A stretch of DNA of 64,000 nt from Paenibacillus macerans (lineage in GTDB: Bacteria; Bacillota; Bacilli; Paenibacillales; Paenibacillaceae). Position numbers and translations under genes: made by a program. The stretch lies in NCBI RefSeq assembly GCF_023715465.1, contig NZ_JAMBOE010000021.1:1-64000 (forward strand), in the 5' to 3' direction. Positions within the stretch are counted from its first letter, which is position 1; every line of letters starts with the position of its first letter. Below, piece by piece: positions 24,558-33,903 of this stretch. The notes beneath the pieces were generated by a model. That model saw nothing but the letters and a program-made list of their open reading frames with translations, did no database searches and was not told the DNA's origin.

Positions 24558-26870
24558 TCAGTTTTCATAACAGCGGATTTCCGCGATGGCCGCCGATGGA
24601 TCACCGTTGGTGGCGTGGATCACGATTCGCAGCCGGGAAGCGTTGACCCCGCCGGGAAAATCATGCGTGCGGCGCTGCTGATAGTTGCCCTGCACCCGCA
24701 GCAGCTCACGCCACTCGCCGTCCGCAAAGGCTTCAATGGCGTATTCCTGCGGGCACTGCGGATCGCGGTAAAACGGCTCGTAGGCGTGGTATTCCCGGAA
24801 CAGATGGCCGGGAAAAGTCAGCTCGACGCGGCCGATCCGCTTCGGCTCCGCCCATTCCAGGCCGGCCCATTGCGGCAGCGGCTCCGCCGGGTTCGAGCGC
24901 CAAACGTTGGTGTAGTCGTACGGGCGGGTCACCCCGGACACCACGCCCGCGGCTCCATAAACCGGCTGCGGCGGATCGACGCGGAAGCTGAGCGTGCCGC
25001 CGTCGCGGTAGCGGCGCATCCGGCCGCCGCCCATCTCGTACGCGGAGACGTGGCCGGGCAGCACGGTACCCGCCATATGCCACTCGACGCCGGGATTCGC
25101 GAGCAGATCGAGACGCACGAATGTGCCAGGTTCAAGCCCGTCTGCCGCCGTCAGATTGACGGGCCATTCGATCCAGCGTTTACGCCCTGGCGGCACGGTC
25201 AGCTTGGTCTTCGCCAGCGGCGTGCCGGCATCGGCACGGTAATCCCAAATATGCCGGACCGGCAGCAGCTCGGCTTCGACCGTCTGCGGCTGATCCGTGC
25301 CGTTGCTGAGACAGACGGACAGGCTGCGGATTTGCGCCGTGCCGACAGCGATCCACTGTCCTCTACGATGCTCCAGCGGCTCCGCAGCTTCCATAAATCC
25401 CTCCGCCGCCTTGCGGAATCCGCCCGTCCGGTCGCGGCTTTCCGGTCCCACGCCGTACACGAGCTCCGTACTGCTCGCCACCGCTTTCGCGCCTCTGGCC
25501 AAATCGGCCGGGTCCTCGTTGCGCACATTCGGCAGGAAGCAGCCGTCCCGCAGCAGCCGCTGCTGCACTTCCTTGATGCAGACATCGGGCACGTCGGCCA
25601 CCTCGATGCCTTTTTGCAGCGCCAACGCCGCAGCTGTCCCCGCCGCCTGGCCCATCAGCGCGGTCGTCGCCATCACACGCACGGTGCCGAGCGCCGCGTG
25701 GCTGACACTGACGTTGCGGCCGGCCATCATCAGGTTGCCGACATCCTTGGCCAGCATGATCCGCAGCGGAATGCCGTAAGGGCCGCAGTAGCTTTTGACC
25801 GCGTATTCTGTCGTTTCGGCATAACCTTCCGCACTGGCCGGTTCAGCCGTCGGCGCCAGCAGCCCGCCCGCGGTATGCAGGTCGATGAACCAGCCGCCGT
25901 AAGCCACCTCGTCCGGAAAAACGGTCAGGTGCAACAGATCGTGCTCGGTCATAAAATACCGCCCCATGATCCGCCGGCTTTCCCGTTTTCCCGGCACCTG
26001 GCCGATCCAGTCGAGCGCCAAATTGGCCGAGCGTTGCTTCAGCTCGGGATCGCCGTTTTTAATCCAGTCCCATATCCCCAGCGCATGCCGGGTCAGCTCA
26101 TGGCGGATATCCTCATTGCCGTAAATCGTATGCCACGGTACGCCGATTTCGATCCACCAGAACCCCGCCATCAAATCGTAAAAATGCCGCCCCTGATTAT
26201 AAAAATAAGCCGGATCTTCATGCTTCACCGCCCATTCCGGGGCCCGGAACCGAACGGGCCGGCCCATATCCTTGGCCTTGAGCTGGATCGAGCTGCCCAT
26301 CGTATCACTGCTGGCTTCAAGCGGAGCATGGAGCTCGCCGAATTCGCCGCGGCTTTCCGTGCCCAGGCGCCATTCGCAGCCGGCCATATCGGCCACGACG
26401 CCGTCGCCGGTGCAATCGATAAACACCCGGCCCCGGATCGTCAGCTCCGTCTCGGCGTTCGCCACACGAGTCTTCACCGCGCGGATCGACCGCGGACCAT
26501 CCATCTCCACCTCCGTCACCGACGTGTTCAAGTGGAACTTAAGATTCGGCGTCGACACCATCATGTCATAGATCGTCATGTCCCAGACGCTGTTGGTCCA
26601 TCCGTTCTCGCGGATCGGCTCGTGGTTTGCGGCCCGCTCCTCGATCAGAAGCTCGGAGATGATCCCCGTCTCCCTGGCATAGGCGTGAAACTGGGCCGCG
26701 CCGTGCGTCGTGACCCGCACCTCCGACGAGCTGTTGCCGCCAAATACCGGGCGGTCCTGAATGATACAGACACTCGCCCCAAGCCTGGCCGCCGCCACCG
26801 CCGCGCTCACCCCGGCCAACCCGCCGCCGCAGACGACGACGTCGTATGATTCCGTGCTCGATTTGTTCAC
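24558..26870 (-). CDS. FAD-dependent oxidoreductase (FAD_oxidored family) with C-terminal beta-sandwich region
   Basis: A 770-residue protein. The dinucleotide-binding fold starts almost at once with VVVCGGGLAGVSAA, followed by an acidic/aromatic FAD_oxidored region, FGGNSSSEVR and IDCTGDG, and a second FAD contact near MMAGRNVSVSHAALGTVRV. The last 250 residues look like beta-sandwich domains, probably carbohydrate-related. This architecture is frequent in polysaccharide-use loci of Paenibacillus and Bacteroidota, but no reaction has been firmly assigned. The GTG start at 26870 has AGGGGGAAGCACA upstream. Longer forms have no ribosome site. It is transcribed towards the kinase-regulator-transporter-GH3 set. 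Confidence 0.85.
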   Translation of the reverse strand: MNKSSTESYDVVVCGGGLAGVSAAVAAARLGASVCIIQDRPVFGGNSSSEVRVTTHGAAQFHAYARETGIISELLIEERAANHEPIRENGWTNSVWDMTIYDMMVSTPNLKFHLNTSVTEVEMDGPRSIRAVKTRVANAETELTIRGRVFIDCTGDGVVADMAGCEWRLGTESRGEFGELHAPLEASSDTMGSSIQLKAKDMGRPVRFRAPEWAVKHEDPAYFYNQGRHFYDLMAGFWWIEIGVPWHTIYGNEDIRHELTRHALGIWDWIKNGDPELKQRSANLALDWIGQVPGKRESRRIMGRYFMTEHDLLHLTVFPDEVAYGGWFIDLHTAGGLLAPTAEPASAEGYAETTEYAVKSYCGPYGIPLRIMLAKDVGNLMMAGRNVSVSHAALGTVRVMATTALMGQAAGTAAALALQKGIEVADVPDVCIKEVQQRLLRDGCFLPNVRNEDPADLARGAKAVASSTELVYGVGPESRDRTGGFRKAAEGFMEAAEPLEHRRGQWIAVGTAQIRSLSVCLSNGTDQPQTVEAELLPVRHIWDYRADAGTPLAKTKLTVPPGRKRWIEWPVNLTAADGLEPGTFVRLDLLANPGVEWHMAGTVLPGHVSAYEMGGGRMRRYRDGGTLSFRVDPPQPVYGAAGVVSGVTRPYDYTNVWRSNPAEPLPQWAGLEWAEPKRIGRVELTFPGHLFREYHAYEPFYRDPQCPQEYAIEAFADGEWRELLRVQGNYQQRRTHDFPGGVNASRLRIVIHATNGDPSAAIAEIRCYEN

Positions 26871-26977
26871 TGTGCTTCCCCCTATGGACCTCGTTTTTTC
26901 CATTGTAAATCCGGGCCATCCATAGGAACGATCAACATATCTTGGGGATGCACTGCACAAATCCTTGCTTCTGCTGT

Positions 26978-29128
26978 TCAATTTCCCGAAAGTATTTTCT
27001 TAGCTTCCCGAAGATCAATTCTCGCATGATACCCATGTTTCTCTAGAAGGTGCAGCAAGTTTGATCCATTTAATAAGGTCAGAGGTTTATCTTTAGCAAA
27101 TTCGTATGAATCAGGACCGTAGTCTGCGGTGGAAACAAGAATCCCTTTGGTCGCCCCTTCATTAACCACTGTCCCATACAAATCCCGAACCGCCGAAACA
27201 CTAACAACATTCGTATATCTTTTTGCCTGTATTACAATCTTGCCGCCTCTGATCGGATCCGGATCGAAAGCAACCGCATCAACGCCTCCATCTCTACTGG
27301 CTCTTGTCACTTTAACTTCCCCGCCCTGGCTCTTAAATTCTTTTTCAAATAATTCACGAATCAGATGTTCAAAATCTTCCCAATCCATCGCGGCCAAATT
27401 CGTTGATTCATCTAACTGGTCCGTAACATCATAACTATCAACGAACCTCTTATCGAATTTATTAATTTGTAGAATCGGCTTAACCGGACTTAACGCACTT
27501 AGCTTGCTGCCGGCTATGCCCTTCAAACTCTTAAAACATGTTTTGGGATCAACATTTGCCAGATCGATGTCTGCAAACTGCTCCTTCTTCACTTGAATAG
27601 TTATGATGCAATTATTCTCTTCCTTGCCAGTCGCTTTATTGATTGAGCTAACCCAACCATTGAAAGAAACAGCCTCAATGGCATGCGCCCGATCCGCCTC
27701 AAAAATCTCATGCATTGTTCTAAGAGCTATTTTATACATTGCTTCATCAAACATTTTTGTGACTTGATTTTCTGAAAGATGAGTTTCCTTTAACTCTTTT
27801 TTGGATGTTAAATATTTGACTTCTTTCAAAGTTGGAAAACACTCGATCGACGGTAATTGATACTCAACAATAAGTATCTTGGTTTCATTACTGTACTCTA
27901 ACTCAAAGCTTTTGGGAAAAGACTCGGGATAAACTGAATTCTCCAACACCATTTCGCAATATTCCACCACGGAATCTTCATTTAGATTGAAATATGCTTC
28001 CTTCATCTCATCAATTTTTTTGTTATATTCATCTTGTTCCTCAAGAAAAATTTTCTTTCTTTCTTCCCATTGATTAACGTTTTCTTGCCATTTTTGCACT
28101 TCCGTTTCTAATTCTTGCTCCAACACTTGATTGTAGTTATCTATTTCAAACTTTTGGTTTTCCCACATCACCATTGAAGTAGTATACCTATTCTCGTATT
28201 CTCTAATTTTTTGTTCTTTTTTCGCCTTGAATATTTTTTCTATGAAGGTGAAAACGGGTTCCACTTTCCTAGGTAGGTCCGGGTACTCCCTTTTTGCTTT
28301 TATGCTTGGTTTGGCCGGAATTTTTTCGGGAAATTCCTCGTTCTTTTTTAATACATCCCAATTCACGGTGTCATCGATAGAAAGCGTATGGGTCAATAAA
28401 TTTTCAATCGTGCTAATGACTTCTTGCGCTTCTAAGGTCATTCTTGTTGCTTCTTCAATACTTGCTTCCTGTTCCGCAACCATCATGCGTCTGGTCTCAA
28501 GCTTACTCCATTTTTCTTCCCACTTTAAAATCTGGACATCAATTTTATTTCGCAGAATATCCATCTCTGGTGCAGAAATAACTTTATGCTCGTTTAAACC
28601 GTTGTCATACATCTCTACAGAGTATTTCAATATGCGGGTACCTGCTTGATTCCATTGTGCCTGGGTATTTCCAATCTTTATACGATTGTCTTTCACCGAA
28701 AAGAACCCCCATTTATTAAATTTAAGCGATACAATATTACAAATTTCTCCACAAAATACAAAATTCCTTGTCTTATTGTTGTCTTTCATTAAATAGCCCT
28801 TGCCGATCACATGTCGTGCGCCCGTATCGTCGTCATAGTCGATCATCACGATGTCACCGTTCGGCCGATTAAAATAGAGATCCCCATCCTGGCCCATCAC
28901 GAGACCCAACTGTTCACTCTGAGGAAAATGGAAAGTTTTCAGGTTGCCGTTGAGATCGGCCCGGTAGATATAATCTTTATCCACCGTCCCCAAATAATCC
29001 TGTATGTAAAAAAAGCGTCCATCCGTATATTCCACCCGATTCATTTCCTGCGAACGGACCTCCGACGAAGGGCGGGTGTCCATGTCGATTTTCTCGACCG
29101 TCCCGTCGCCGTACATATAATACATCAT
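26978..29128 (-). CDS. Mrr-type restriction endonuclease-like protein, chimeric N terminus
   Basis: The C-terminal 150 residues form a restriction-endonuclease-like Mrr_cat domain: DWEDFEHLIRELF, then DGGVDAVAF and VIQAKRY, the usual D...(D/E)xK active site with Gln-Ala-Lys. A middle region of about 350 residues is rich in coiled-coil segments. Codons before about 28790 are AT-rich, unlike all neighbours, while the N-terminal 115 residues are GC-rich and look like beta-propeller blades from another protein. The native nuclease start could be the ATG at 28789. Mrr-type enzymes cut modified or foreign DNA. No methylase is nearby, so a type IV or defence role is inferred. Confidence 0.72.
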   Translation of the reverse strand: MMYYMYGDGTVEKIDMDTRPSSEVRSQEMNRVEYTDGRFFYIQDYLGTVDKDYIYRADLNGNLKTFHFPQSEQLGLVMGQDGDLYFNRPNGDIVMIDYDDDTGARHVIGKGYLMKDNNKTRNFVFCGEICNIVSLKFNKWGFFSVKDNRIKIGNTQAQWNQAGTRILKYSVEMYDNGLNEHKVISAPEMDILRNKIDVQILKWEEKWSKLETRRMMVAEQEASIEEATRMTLEAQEVISTIENLLTHTLSIDDTVNWDVLKKNEEFPEKIPAKPSIKAKREYPDLPRKVEPVFTFIEKIFKAKKEQKIREYENRYTTSMVMWENQKFEIDNYNQVLEQELETEVQKWQENVNQWEERKKIFLEEQDEYNKKIDEMKEAYFNLNEDSVVEYCEMVLENSVYPESFPKSFELEYSNETKILIVEYQLPSIECFPTLKEVKYLTSKKELKETHLSENQVTKMFDEAMYKIALRTMHEIFEADRAHAIEAVSFNGWVSSINKATGKEENNCIITIQVKKEQFADIDLANVDPKTCFKSLKGIAGSKLSALSPVKPILQINKFDKRFVDSYDVTDQLDESTNLAAMDWEDFEHLIRELFEKEFKSQGGEVKVTRASRDGGVDAVAFDPDPIRGGKIVIQAKRYTNVVSVSAVRDLYGTVVNEGATKGILVSTADYGPDSYEFAKDKPLTLLNGSNLLHLLEKHGYHARIDLREAKKILSGN

Positions 29129-29163
29129 TAATCCGCCGGCATTGATGGCCCTGGGCTGCAAAC

Positions 29164-29271
29164 TTTTTTTAAAGATGCCAGCACATCACCGGAGATGTTT
29201 TGTTCGCCGTCGCTGATCACAATGATCCCGTCTTTAAAAAACAGTATACGTCCCCATGAAATTCCATAGTT
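29164..29271 (-). pseudogene. Remnant of a beta-propeller-like gene, frameshifted in a poly-A tract
   Basis: Between a TAG at 29274-29272 and a run of seven As on the minus strand (29170-29164), a frame without a start codon reads WGRILFFKDGIIVISDG and onward. Adding one A to the run joins it to the N-terminal segment of the neighbouring nuclease ORF. This points to a decayed resident gene whose 3' part was replaced by, or fused to, the nuclease. Confidence 0.5.
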
Positions 29272-29364
29272 CTAATGGAGGTCTGAGGAAGCATTGTACT
29301 GTCTCTTTAACGTTGGTAGAATATACCTTTAAAGAGTATTTTCGCTCACAAAGGAGAGGAATGA

Positions 29365-30522
29365 ATGACATCCCAACAGCAGGCGGCCAAGGCATCGATG
29401 GTGAGTTGGCTGGCACATGAAAACGAGCTCGGCCGGGAACCCGGGAAAATCGAAATCGCCGGGGAATTTGATTTGCACGGCATGCACTACTACATGTTCA
29501 AGTACAAAAAAAACTTGCTCGGCAAGTGGCTCCTGGGCGTATGCGGAGGGTATGAAGATCCGTCCGATACCGAGCATTGCGGCCATATCTTCAGCGAAAT
29601 GCAGCCCTATGATCCGGCCACGGCCGAGCAGGAAGCGATCGCCATGGTTGAGATGATCCGCGAGTATTGGATGAAGCGGGCGGAGGAACTGGAGGCCGCG
29701 GAAGCGCAGGCTCAGGGCCAGGCTCAGGCGGACGGATCTGCCGGCAATGAAGAAGACGGGAAATCCTCCGGGATTTTTAACGGGTTCGTGCTGCTCAATA
29801 CCCATGAATGCGACCTGGAGTTGATTAAGGCCAACCTGCTGCAGGATTGGAATATCGCCTACTCACGGGACGAGGATGAACAAGAACACCCTGGGGAGGA
29901 AAAAGAAGGCACCCTGGTTTTTGAAGCGGAGGGCTGCACCTTGGCCGTCAGCTTTGTCGATGCTCCCGTGCCGGACGGAGAAGCCGAGTTCCATGCCCAA
30001 GGCAACTATATGTGGCGCGAGGCGGTGGAGGTGACCAAAACGCATGTGGCTCAAATCATCGTGGCTACATTTCCCCGCTCCGTCTCCCCGCTTGATAGCG
30101 GCAAAATGTACGCCAAACTGGCGGCAAGCTGCTTGAAGTTGCCGAACGCGGTGGGCATCTACACGTCCGGCACCGTCTTTCAGCCGGAGTTTTTTGTGGA
30201 GTTGGCGGAAGTGATGAAGTCGGAGGACACCATTCCTTTGCTTAATTTGATTCATTTCGGACTGGTCGGCAGCGAAAAAGGAATCAGCGGTTACACGAAC
30301 GGGCTGACATCGTTTGACAAGGATGAAATCGAAGTGCTGGACAGCCAGGCCTCGCCCGCCGAGCTGCGCGATTTCCTGATCGACCTCGCCGGGTATGTCG
30401 TCGATCAGGACGTCACACTTAGGGATGGAGAAACGATCGGCTTCACGGCGGAGCAGAAGCTGCCGATAACACGCTCTGAAGGCGTGTATGTCGAGGGCGA
30501 CAGCCTGAAGATCGAATTTTAA
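29365..30522 (+). CDS. DUF4261 domain-containing protein
   Basis: A 385-residue cytosolic protein. An N-terminal 110-residue alpha/beta module is joined by an acidic, Gln/Ala-rich linker (about 115-135) to a C-terminal DUF4261 domain beginning GFVLLNTHECDLELIKANLL. The family has no proven function, and members are frequent in Paenibacillus, often beside immunity-like or stress genes. AAGGAGAGGAATGA precedes the ATG at 29365. A good terminator follows at once. Its close position to the nuclease gene (divergent) may be accidental. Confidence 0.75.
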   Translation: MTSQQQAAKASMVSWLAHENELGREPGKIEIAGEFDLHGMHYYMFKYKKNLLGKWLLGVCGGYEDPSDTEHCGHIFSEMQPYDPATAEQEAIAMVEMIREYWMKRAEELEAAEAQAQGQAQADGSAGNEEDGKSSGIFNGFVLLNTHECDLELIKANLLQDWNIAYSRDEDEQEHPGEEKEGTLVFEAEGCTLAVSFVDAPVPDGEAEFHAQGNYMWREAVEVTKTHVAQIIVATFPRSVSPLDSGKMYAKLAASCLKLPNAVGIYTSGTVFQPEFFVELAEVMKSEDTIPLLNLIHFGLVGSEKGISGYTNGLTSFDKDEIEVLDSQASPAELRDFLIDLAGYVVDQDVTLRDGETIGFTAEQKLPITRSEGVYVEGDSLKIEF

Positions 30523-30536
30523 CAACGGTAGCTCAA

Positions 30537-30564
30537 GGCAGGGGGGAGGCCCCCTGCTTTTTTT
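30537..30564 (+). terminator. Terminator of the DUF4261 gene
   Basis: GGCAGGGGG and CCCCCTGC form a stem with loop GAGG, followed by seven Ts. Confidence 0.9.
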
Positions 30565-30611
30565 ATGAAAATTTGTGATCCTGCTTCGAGCCTACGGGTG
30601 TGGTGTTGAAT

Positions 30612-30744
30612 AGTTGCAAAAGATACAGTTATTGATCGGAAAATGGAGCGGGGCGCTTGTTTAATTGCGAATCCTGCAATTAAATCCGCACAATTCGAAG
30701 GACTGGCGCAGATATTGGGATGTAGTTGCAGGAAATGCAATTAA
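30612..30744. repeat. Intergenic repeat element C, copy 2
   Basis: AGTTGCAAAAGATACAGTTA and AATTGCGAATCCTGCAATTA are followed by an inverted relative, TAGTTGCAGGAAATGCAATT. Spacing and words match element C at 2983. It fills the gap between two convergent genes. Confidence 0.6.
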
Positions 30745-30842
30745 AAAATATGAACCCGCTTCTTCGTTTAAATCTAGGTGTTTGTTTGGTAACTAATGGA
30801 CCGAGCCCTTGGGAACTTTCAAACCCGTAGGCGTCGTTGTGC

Positions 30843-31748
30843 TTATTTCCCGCTATGGCGCCCGGAAGAAGACGTCCGCAGAGAATATAACCCGGAGACC
30901 GCCCGGTCCAGTCTTTCCTTGATCAGGATCGCCGCGGCGTATTGGGCCGGAATCCCTTCGTAGCCGTAGTGGATCCCTGCCAGTCCCCCGGCGATGGCGC
31001 CGATCGTATCGGAATCCCCGCCCAAGTTGGCCGCCCGCTGCACTACTTCGCTAAAGTCCGCGCTATGCAGCAAAACATGGAGAACCCACCGGAACGTGTG
31101 TACGACAAAACCGCTCCGCTCGCAGTCGGGGACCGCTTCAAAAAGGCCTTCATATTCCGTTCCGGCTGTTTCAGCGAAGATGGCGGACCTTAAATCCTCA
31201 CTGCGGAGCAGGCGGGCGGCAATTCGGTTATAGATCACGCAGGCCTCGCCGCAGCGCGGATCGTAGTGCGTCATCTTCGACTGCATGAGTGTCACCCGTT
31301 CCATGCCGGCGCTGTCCCCGTAAGCCAAAGCCATGGGCAGGCAGCGCATCAGGGAACCGTTCCCGGCGCTTTGCCCCAGATCAGCGTGTGCGTAAAAAGC
31401 AGCCTCGAACCAGTTGCCCTCGTAACTCTCGAAGACGTGGCGGATAATATTGCCGATGTCCTTCGGCCTGGAATTGTACCATTCCAAGAACAGACGACCG
31501 ATGGGCTCCATCGGCTCGGCCGGATTTTCCAGAATGCCTTCGGCCACGCCAAGCGTCATCATCGTATCGTCGGTCACTTCCCCCGGCGCAAGCCGCCACA
31601 CCCCGCCGCCGATGATCTCCCGCAAATAACCGTATTGCGCCTTGATCTCCCTGGGGCTCATAAACTCCGTCGTCCCGCCGAGCGCATCGCCCACGGCCAC
31701 GCCGTACAACCCGCCTTTGATTTTATCGAATAAAATTTCTTCGTTCAT
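30843..31748 (-). CDS. ADP-ribosylglycohydrolase family protein
   Basis: A 301-residue member of the ADP-ribosylglycohydrolase (ARH) family. Binuclear metal motifs are visible: GDALGGTTEF near residue 20, TDDTMMT near 60, and GGDSDTIGAIAGGLAG near 250. Such enzymes remove ADP-ribose from proteins, small molecules or nucleic acids. GGGGAG lies before the ATG at 31748, and longer in-frame starts lack support. The gene lies near kptA, whose enzyme forms an ADP-ribosylated RNA intermediate, but a working link is only a suggestion. Confidence 0.88.
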   Translation of the reverse strand: MNEEILFDKIKGGLYGVAVGDALGGTTEFMSPREIKAQYGYLREIIGGGVWRLAPGEVTDDTMMTLGVAEGILENPAEPMEPIGRLFLEWYNSRPKDIGNIIRHVFESYEGNWFEAAFYAHADLGQSAGNGSLMRCLPMALAYGDSAGMERVTLMQSKMTHYDPRCGEACVIYNRIAARLLRSEDLRSAIFAETAGTEYEGLFEAVPDCERSGFVVHTFRWVLHVLLHSADFSEVVQRAANLGGDSDTIGAIAGGLAGIHYGYEGIPAQYAAAILIKERLDRAVSGLYSLRTSSSGRHSGK

Positions 31749-31890
31749 GGCAACTCCCCCGTTTTTTCCGAGACTGAAACATTTCGCGATTGCAAACGTC
31801 AAACCAATGAAAGCATAAATTCCCTAATGAGGTGACACATGAAGACATTGGACGGTCTCTAGCTTCCCGTTAGGAGGTTAGAGAGCCCAA

Positions 31891-32178
31891 ATGAGCAAAA
31901 GTGTTAAAAAATCACCGGTATGGACCGATCATACCACGCCCGGGACACGCTGGTCCAAACGCCAAGCCGGTAAAGCGGTTCGACGTTTTACAGGCGATAT
32001 ACAAAACGGTGGATGGTACCGCAAATTGTACTGTTCCTGGGATATTTGCGATTACAAATTCTATAAGCCCCAACAAGAAGCGATACACGAGTGGGAAAAT
32101 TGCCGTTTGCTGCAGAGCCGTTTGCCTACCCGAGCGGACGCCCTCAACGACTGGGAGAAGCTCTACAGAAGAAAATAA
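31891..32178 (+). CDS. Conserved small basic hypothetical protein
   Basis: A 95-residue, strongly basic protein with many aromatic residues. The start (MSKSVKKSPVWTD) resembles a group of short Bacillota and phage-borne proteins with KxxxNKxVRR-like and SWDIxDYxxY-like stretches, here QAGKAVRRF and SWDICDYKFY. No function is known to me. TAGGAGG lies about 11 bases before the ATG. It is followed by a strong bidirectional terminator. The basic surface would suit nucleic-acid binding, but there is no direct evidence. Confidence 0.65.
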   Translation: MSKSVKKSPVWTDHTTPGTRWSKRQAGKAVRRFTGDIQNGGWYRKLYCSWDICDYKFYKPQQEAIHEWENCRLLQSRLPTRADALNDWEKLYRRK

Positions 32179-32185
32179 TGCGAAA

Positions 32186-32222
32186 AAGCGCCGGATTGGG
32201 AAGCCCGGCGCTTCTGCGTTTT
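32186..32222. terminator. Bidirectional terminator between the small hypothetical and tatD
   Basis: AAGCGCCGG and CCCGGCGCTT flank a 7-base loop, followed by CTGCGTTTTTT. It lies a few bases from both stop codons. Confidence 0.85.
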
Positions 32223-32223
32223 T

Positions 32224-33015
32224 TCAGATGCAAAAAAATTCCCGCGCGGTTTGCGTCGTCATTTCGGCGACTTCCGCCGCGGTTCTGCCCGTGCACCTGA
32301 CGATCCTCTCCACAATATGCGGCAGAAATGCAGGCTCGTTGCGCCGGTCCGCCGGCTTGTCCTGCAAATCCCGCGGGGTGAGGAACGGCGCATCCGTCTC
32401 AAGCATCAGCCGGTCCGGCGGAATGATCGGGATGAGATCCAGCAAATGGCGTCCTCTCCGCTCATCGCAAATCCAGCCGGTAATCCCGATATGGAAACCC
32501 ATCGCAAGGTACGTCTTCAGTTCCGCCTCGGTACCCGTAAAACAGTGGACCACCGCTCTTTTTACTCCCTGCTCCTTCAGGATCGAGGTGAAATCGGCGG
32601 AAGCCTCTCGCTCATGCAGGAACAGCGGCAGATCCAATTCGAGCGCCAAGCGGATCTGCTCGGCAAACCATTTGCGCTGCACATCGCGCGGGGAGAAATC
32701 CCGGTTGTAATCCAGGCCGCATTCGCCAATAGCAACCACCTGGGGAAGCTGCGCCAATTCCCTAAGCTTGTCTATCGTCTCTTCGTTGCACCCCTTAGCA
32801 TCATGCGGATGAACGCCCGCTGTAGTGTACAGCTTTCCCGAGTGGTCCGCAGCATAACGTGCCGCCTCCTCACTGCTTCGCAGGCTCGTCCCGGTGATGA
32901 TCAAAGGCGCGACGCCCTTGGCTGCCGCCCGCTCCATCACCTGCTCCCGGTCGCGCTGAAACGAGCGGTGCATCAAATTAACGCCGATATCGATCATTGT
33001 CATCGATGGGTTCAT
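32224..33015 (-). CDS. TatD-family metal-dependent hydrolase
   Basis: A 263-residue TIM-barrel metallohydrolase. It begins with MIDIGVNL, where the classic HxH of YcfH-type proteins reads GVN, as in E. coli TatD itself. Further metal ligands are visible: AIGECGLD, PLFLHEREA, VVHCFTGT and LETDAPF. TatD proteins are 3'-5' DNA/RNA exonucleases or deacylases, and E. coli TatD has DNase activity. AAGGAGGGG precedes the ATG. It lies 84 bp downstream of kptA and on the same strand, so a shared transcript is possible. Confidence 0.88.
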   Translation of the reverse strand: MNPSMTMIDIGVNLMHRSFQRDREQVMERAAAKGVAPLIITGTSLRSSEEAARYAADHSGKLYTTAGVHPHDAKGCNEETIDKLRELAQLPQVVAIGECGLDYNRDFSPRDVQRKWFAEQIRLALELDLPLFLHEREASADFTSILKEQGVKRAVVHCFTGTEAELKTYLAMGFHIGITGWICDERRGRHLLDLIPIIPPDRLMLETDAPFLTPRDLQDKPADRRNEPAFLPHIVERIVRCTGRTAAEVAEMTTQTAREFFCI

Positions 33016-33099
33016 AGTTAGCCCCTCCTTCTTATCTTAAGGCCGATCAGCTCATGGGTTTCCCGCTTCGGCGTTTGCTCTACGATTCATTCCCTGTTG

Positions 33100-33672
33100 T
33101 CATTGTTCACCCTGTATCTGTGGATTCCAAACGGAACAGCATCCCGGCGGAACCCGGTCGGCCAGCCATACTTCATTACCGGCATAATAAAATGTAACCC
33201 CAAGCCGCTCCGCGTCTCGTGTGTCTATTTTAAGAATAACCAGTTCACCTCTACGGCTGCCCGCAAGCGTGGCGAAATGAGTCCCCTCCGACAAATGCAC
33301 GTACTGCCGGTTCATGGACAGCAGCCCTCCTTTAAGTATAGACGGAAGGGCATATTTGTTGGTCCCATGGTACAGCACAGCTGGAGGCTCGCCCGGGGTG
33401 TAAGTTACCCGGTCATGACTATGGCCGTATCTTGCTCTAATCCGGTCGTCCTCGATCACAAAACGCTGCTTATCCGAATTGCGGACCACCTGCTCGATAT
33501 CTTCGCGGCTTACCCGTGACCACTTAGCCTGTGCCCGGATGGCTTTTAGAAGGGAATCCACCGGACATGATCCGTCCGCAGGATCGAGGACAAGCCTGAA
33601 ATCCTCGGGGGTATGGCGGAGCATTTTGCTCATCAGCTTGCTTAGGCTTTTTTCCGTTGCCGGATTTAACAT
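33100..33672 (-). CDS. kptA: RNA 2'-phosphotransferase (Tpt1/KptA)
   Basis: A 190-residue NAD+-dependent enzyme that removes an internal 2'-phosphate from RNA, passing through an ADP-ribosylated intermediate. Family motifs are present: SKMLRHTPEDF near the N terminus (catalytic Arg and His), LYHGTN (NAD site), HLSEGTHFA, and a C-terminal GNEVWLAD. Bacterial KptA repairs 2'-phosphate junctions left by some RNA ligases. Here it lies 2.2 kb from a Pnkp-Hen1 RNA repair operon, which strengthens a repair role. I use the ATG at 33672. A GTG three codons upstream is an alternative. Confidence 0.92.
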   Translation of the reverse strand: MLNPATEKSLSKLMSKMLRHTPEDFRLVLDPADGSCPVDSLLKAIRAQAKWSRVSREDIEQVVRNSDKQRFVIEDDRIRARYGHSHDRVTYTPGEPPAVLYHGTNKYALPSILKGGLLSMNRQYVHLSEGTHFATLAGSRRGELVILKIDTRDAERLGVTFYYAGNEVWLADRVPPGCCSVWNPQIQGEQ

Positions 33673-33868
33673 CGTTATCACTTCACTTTCTAGCCGTTTC
33701 CATTTATTGCATTATAACCTTTCCAGGACGGTTTGGTCAGGAAAGTTTGGCTTAACACAACATTCCCGCGAGGAAGTCAGGCAGGTGACACCAAGATAAT
33801 CGCGTAAAACGTACGCTAAGCAAAAATCAAAGCAAAATTGCATGAACCTGCGTAAGCTAAGAAATATT

Positions 33869-33897
33869 TTGAAACGAATCATCATAGCGGGTATAAT
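33869..33897 (+). promoter_or_regulatory. Near-consensus SigA promoter
   Basis: TTGAAA (33869-33874) and TATAAT (33892-33897) are separated by exactly 17 bp. The likely start point is about 33904, some 135 bp before the Rrf2 gene. No gene starts in between. Upstream 33673-33868 shows nothing else. Confidence 0.8.
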
Positions 33898-33903
33898 AAA
33901 ACT

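Noticed and set aside
24615..26849. Long plus-strand reading frame opposite the FAD oxidoreductase
   Set aside because: It is the mirror of a GC-rich gene. Composition is Arg/His/Pro/Ala-rich, typical of antisense frames, and the minus-strand protein has clear FAD motifs.
26978..33015. Prophage or integrative element around the AT-rich nuclease
   Set aside because: No integrase, structural phage genes or flanking direct repeats were seen. Only the nuclease gene itself is compositionally foreign.
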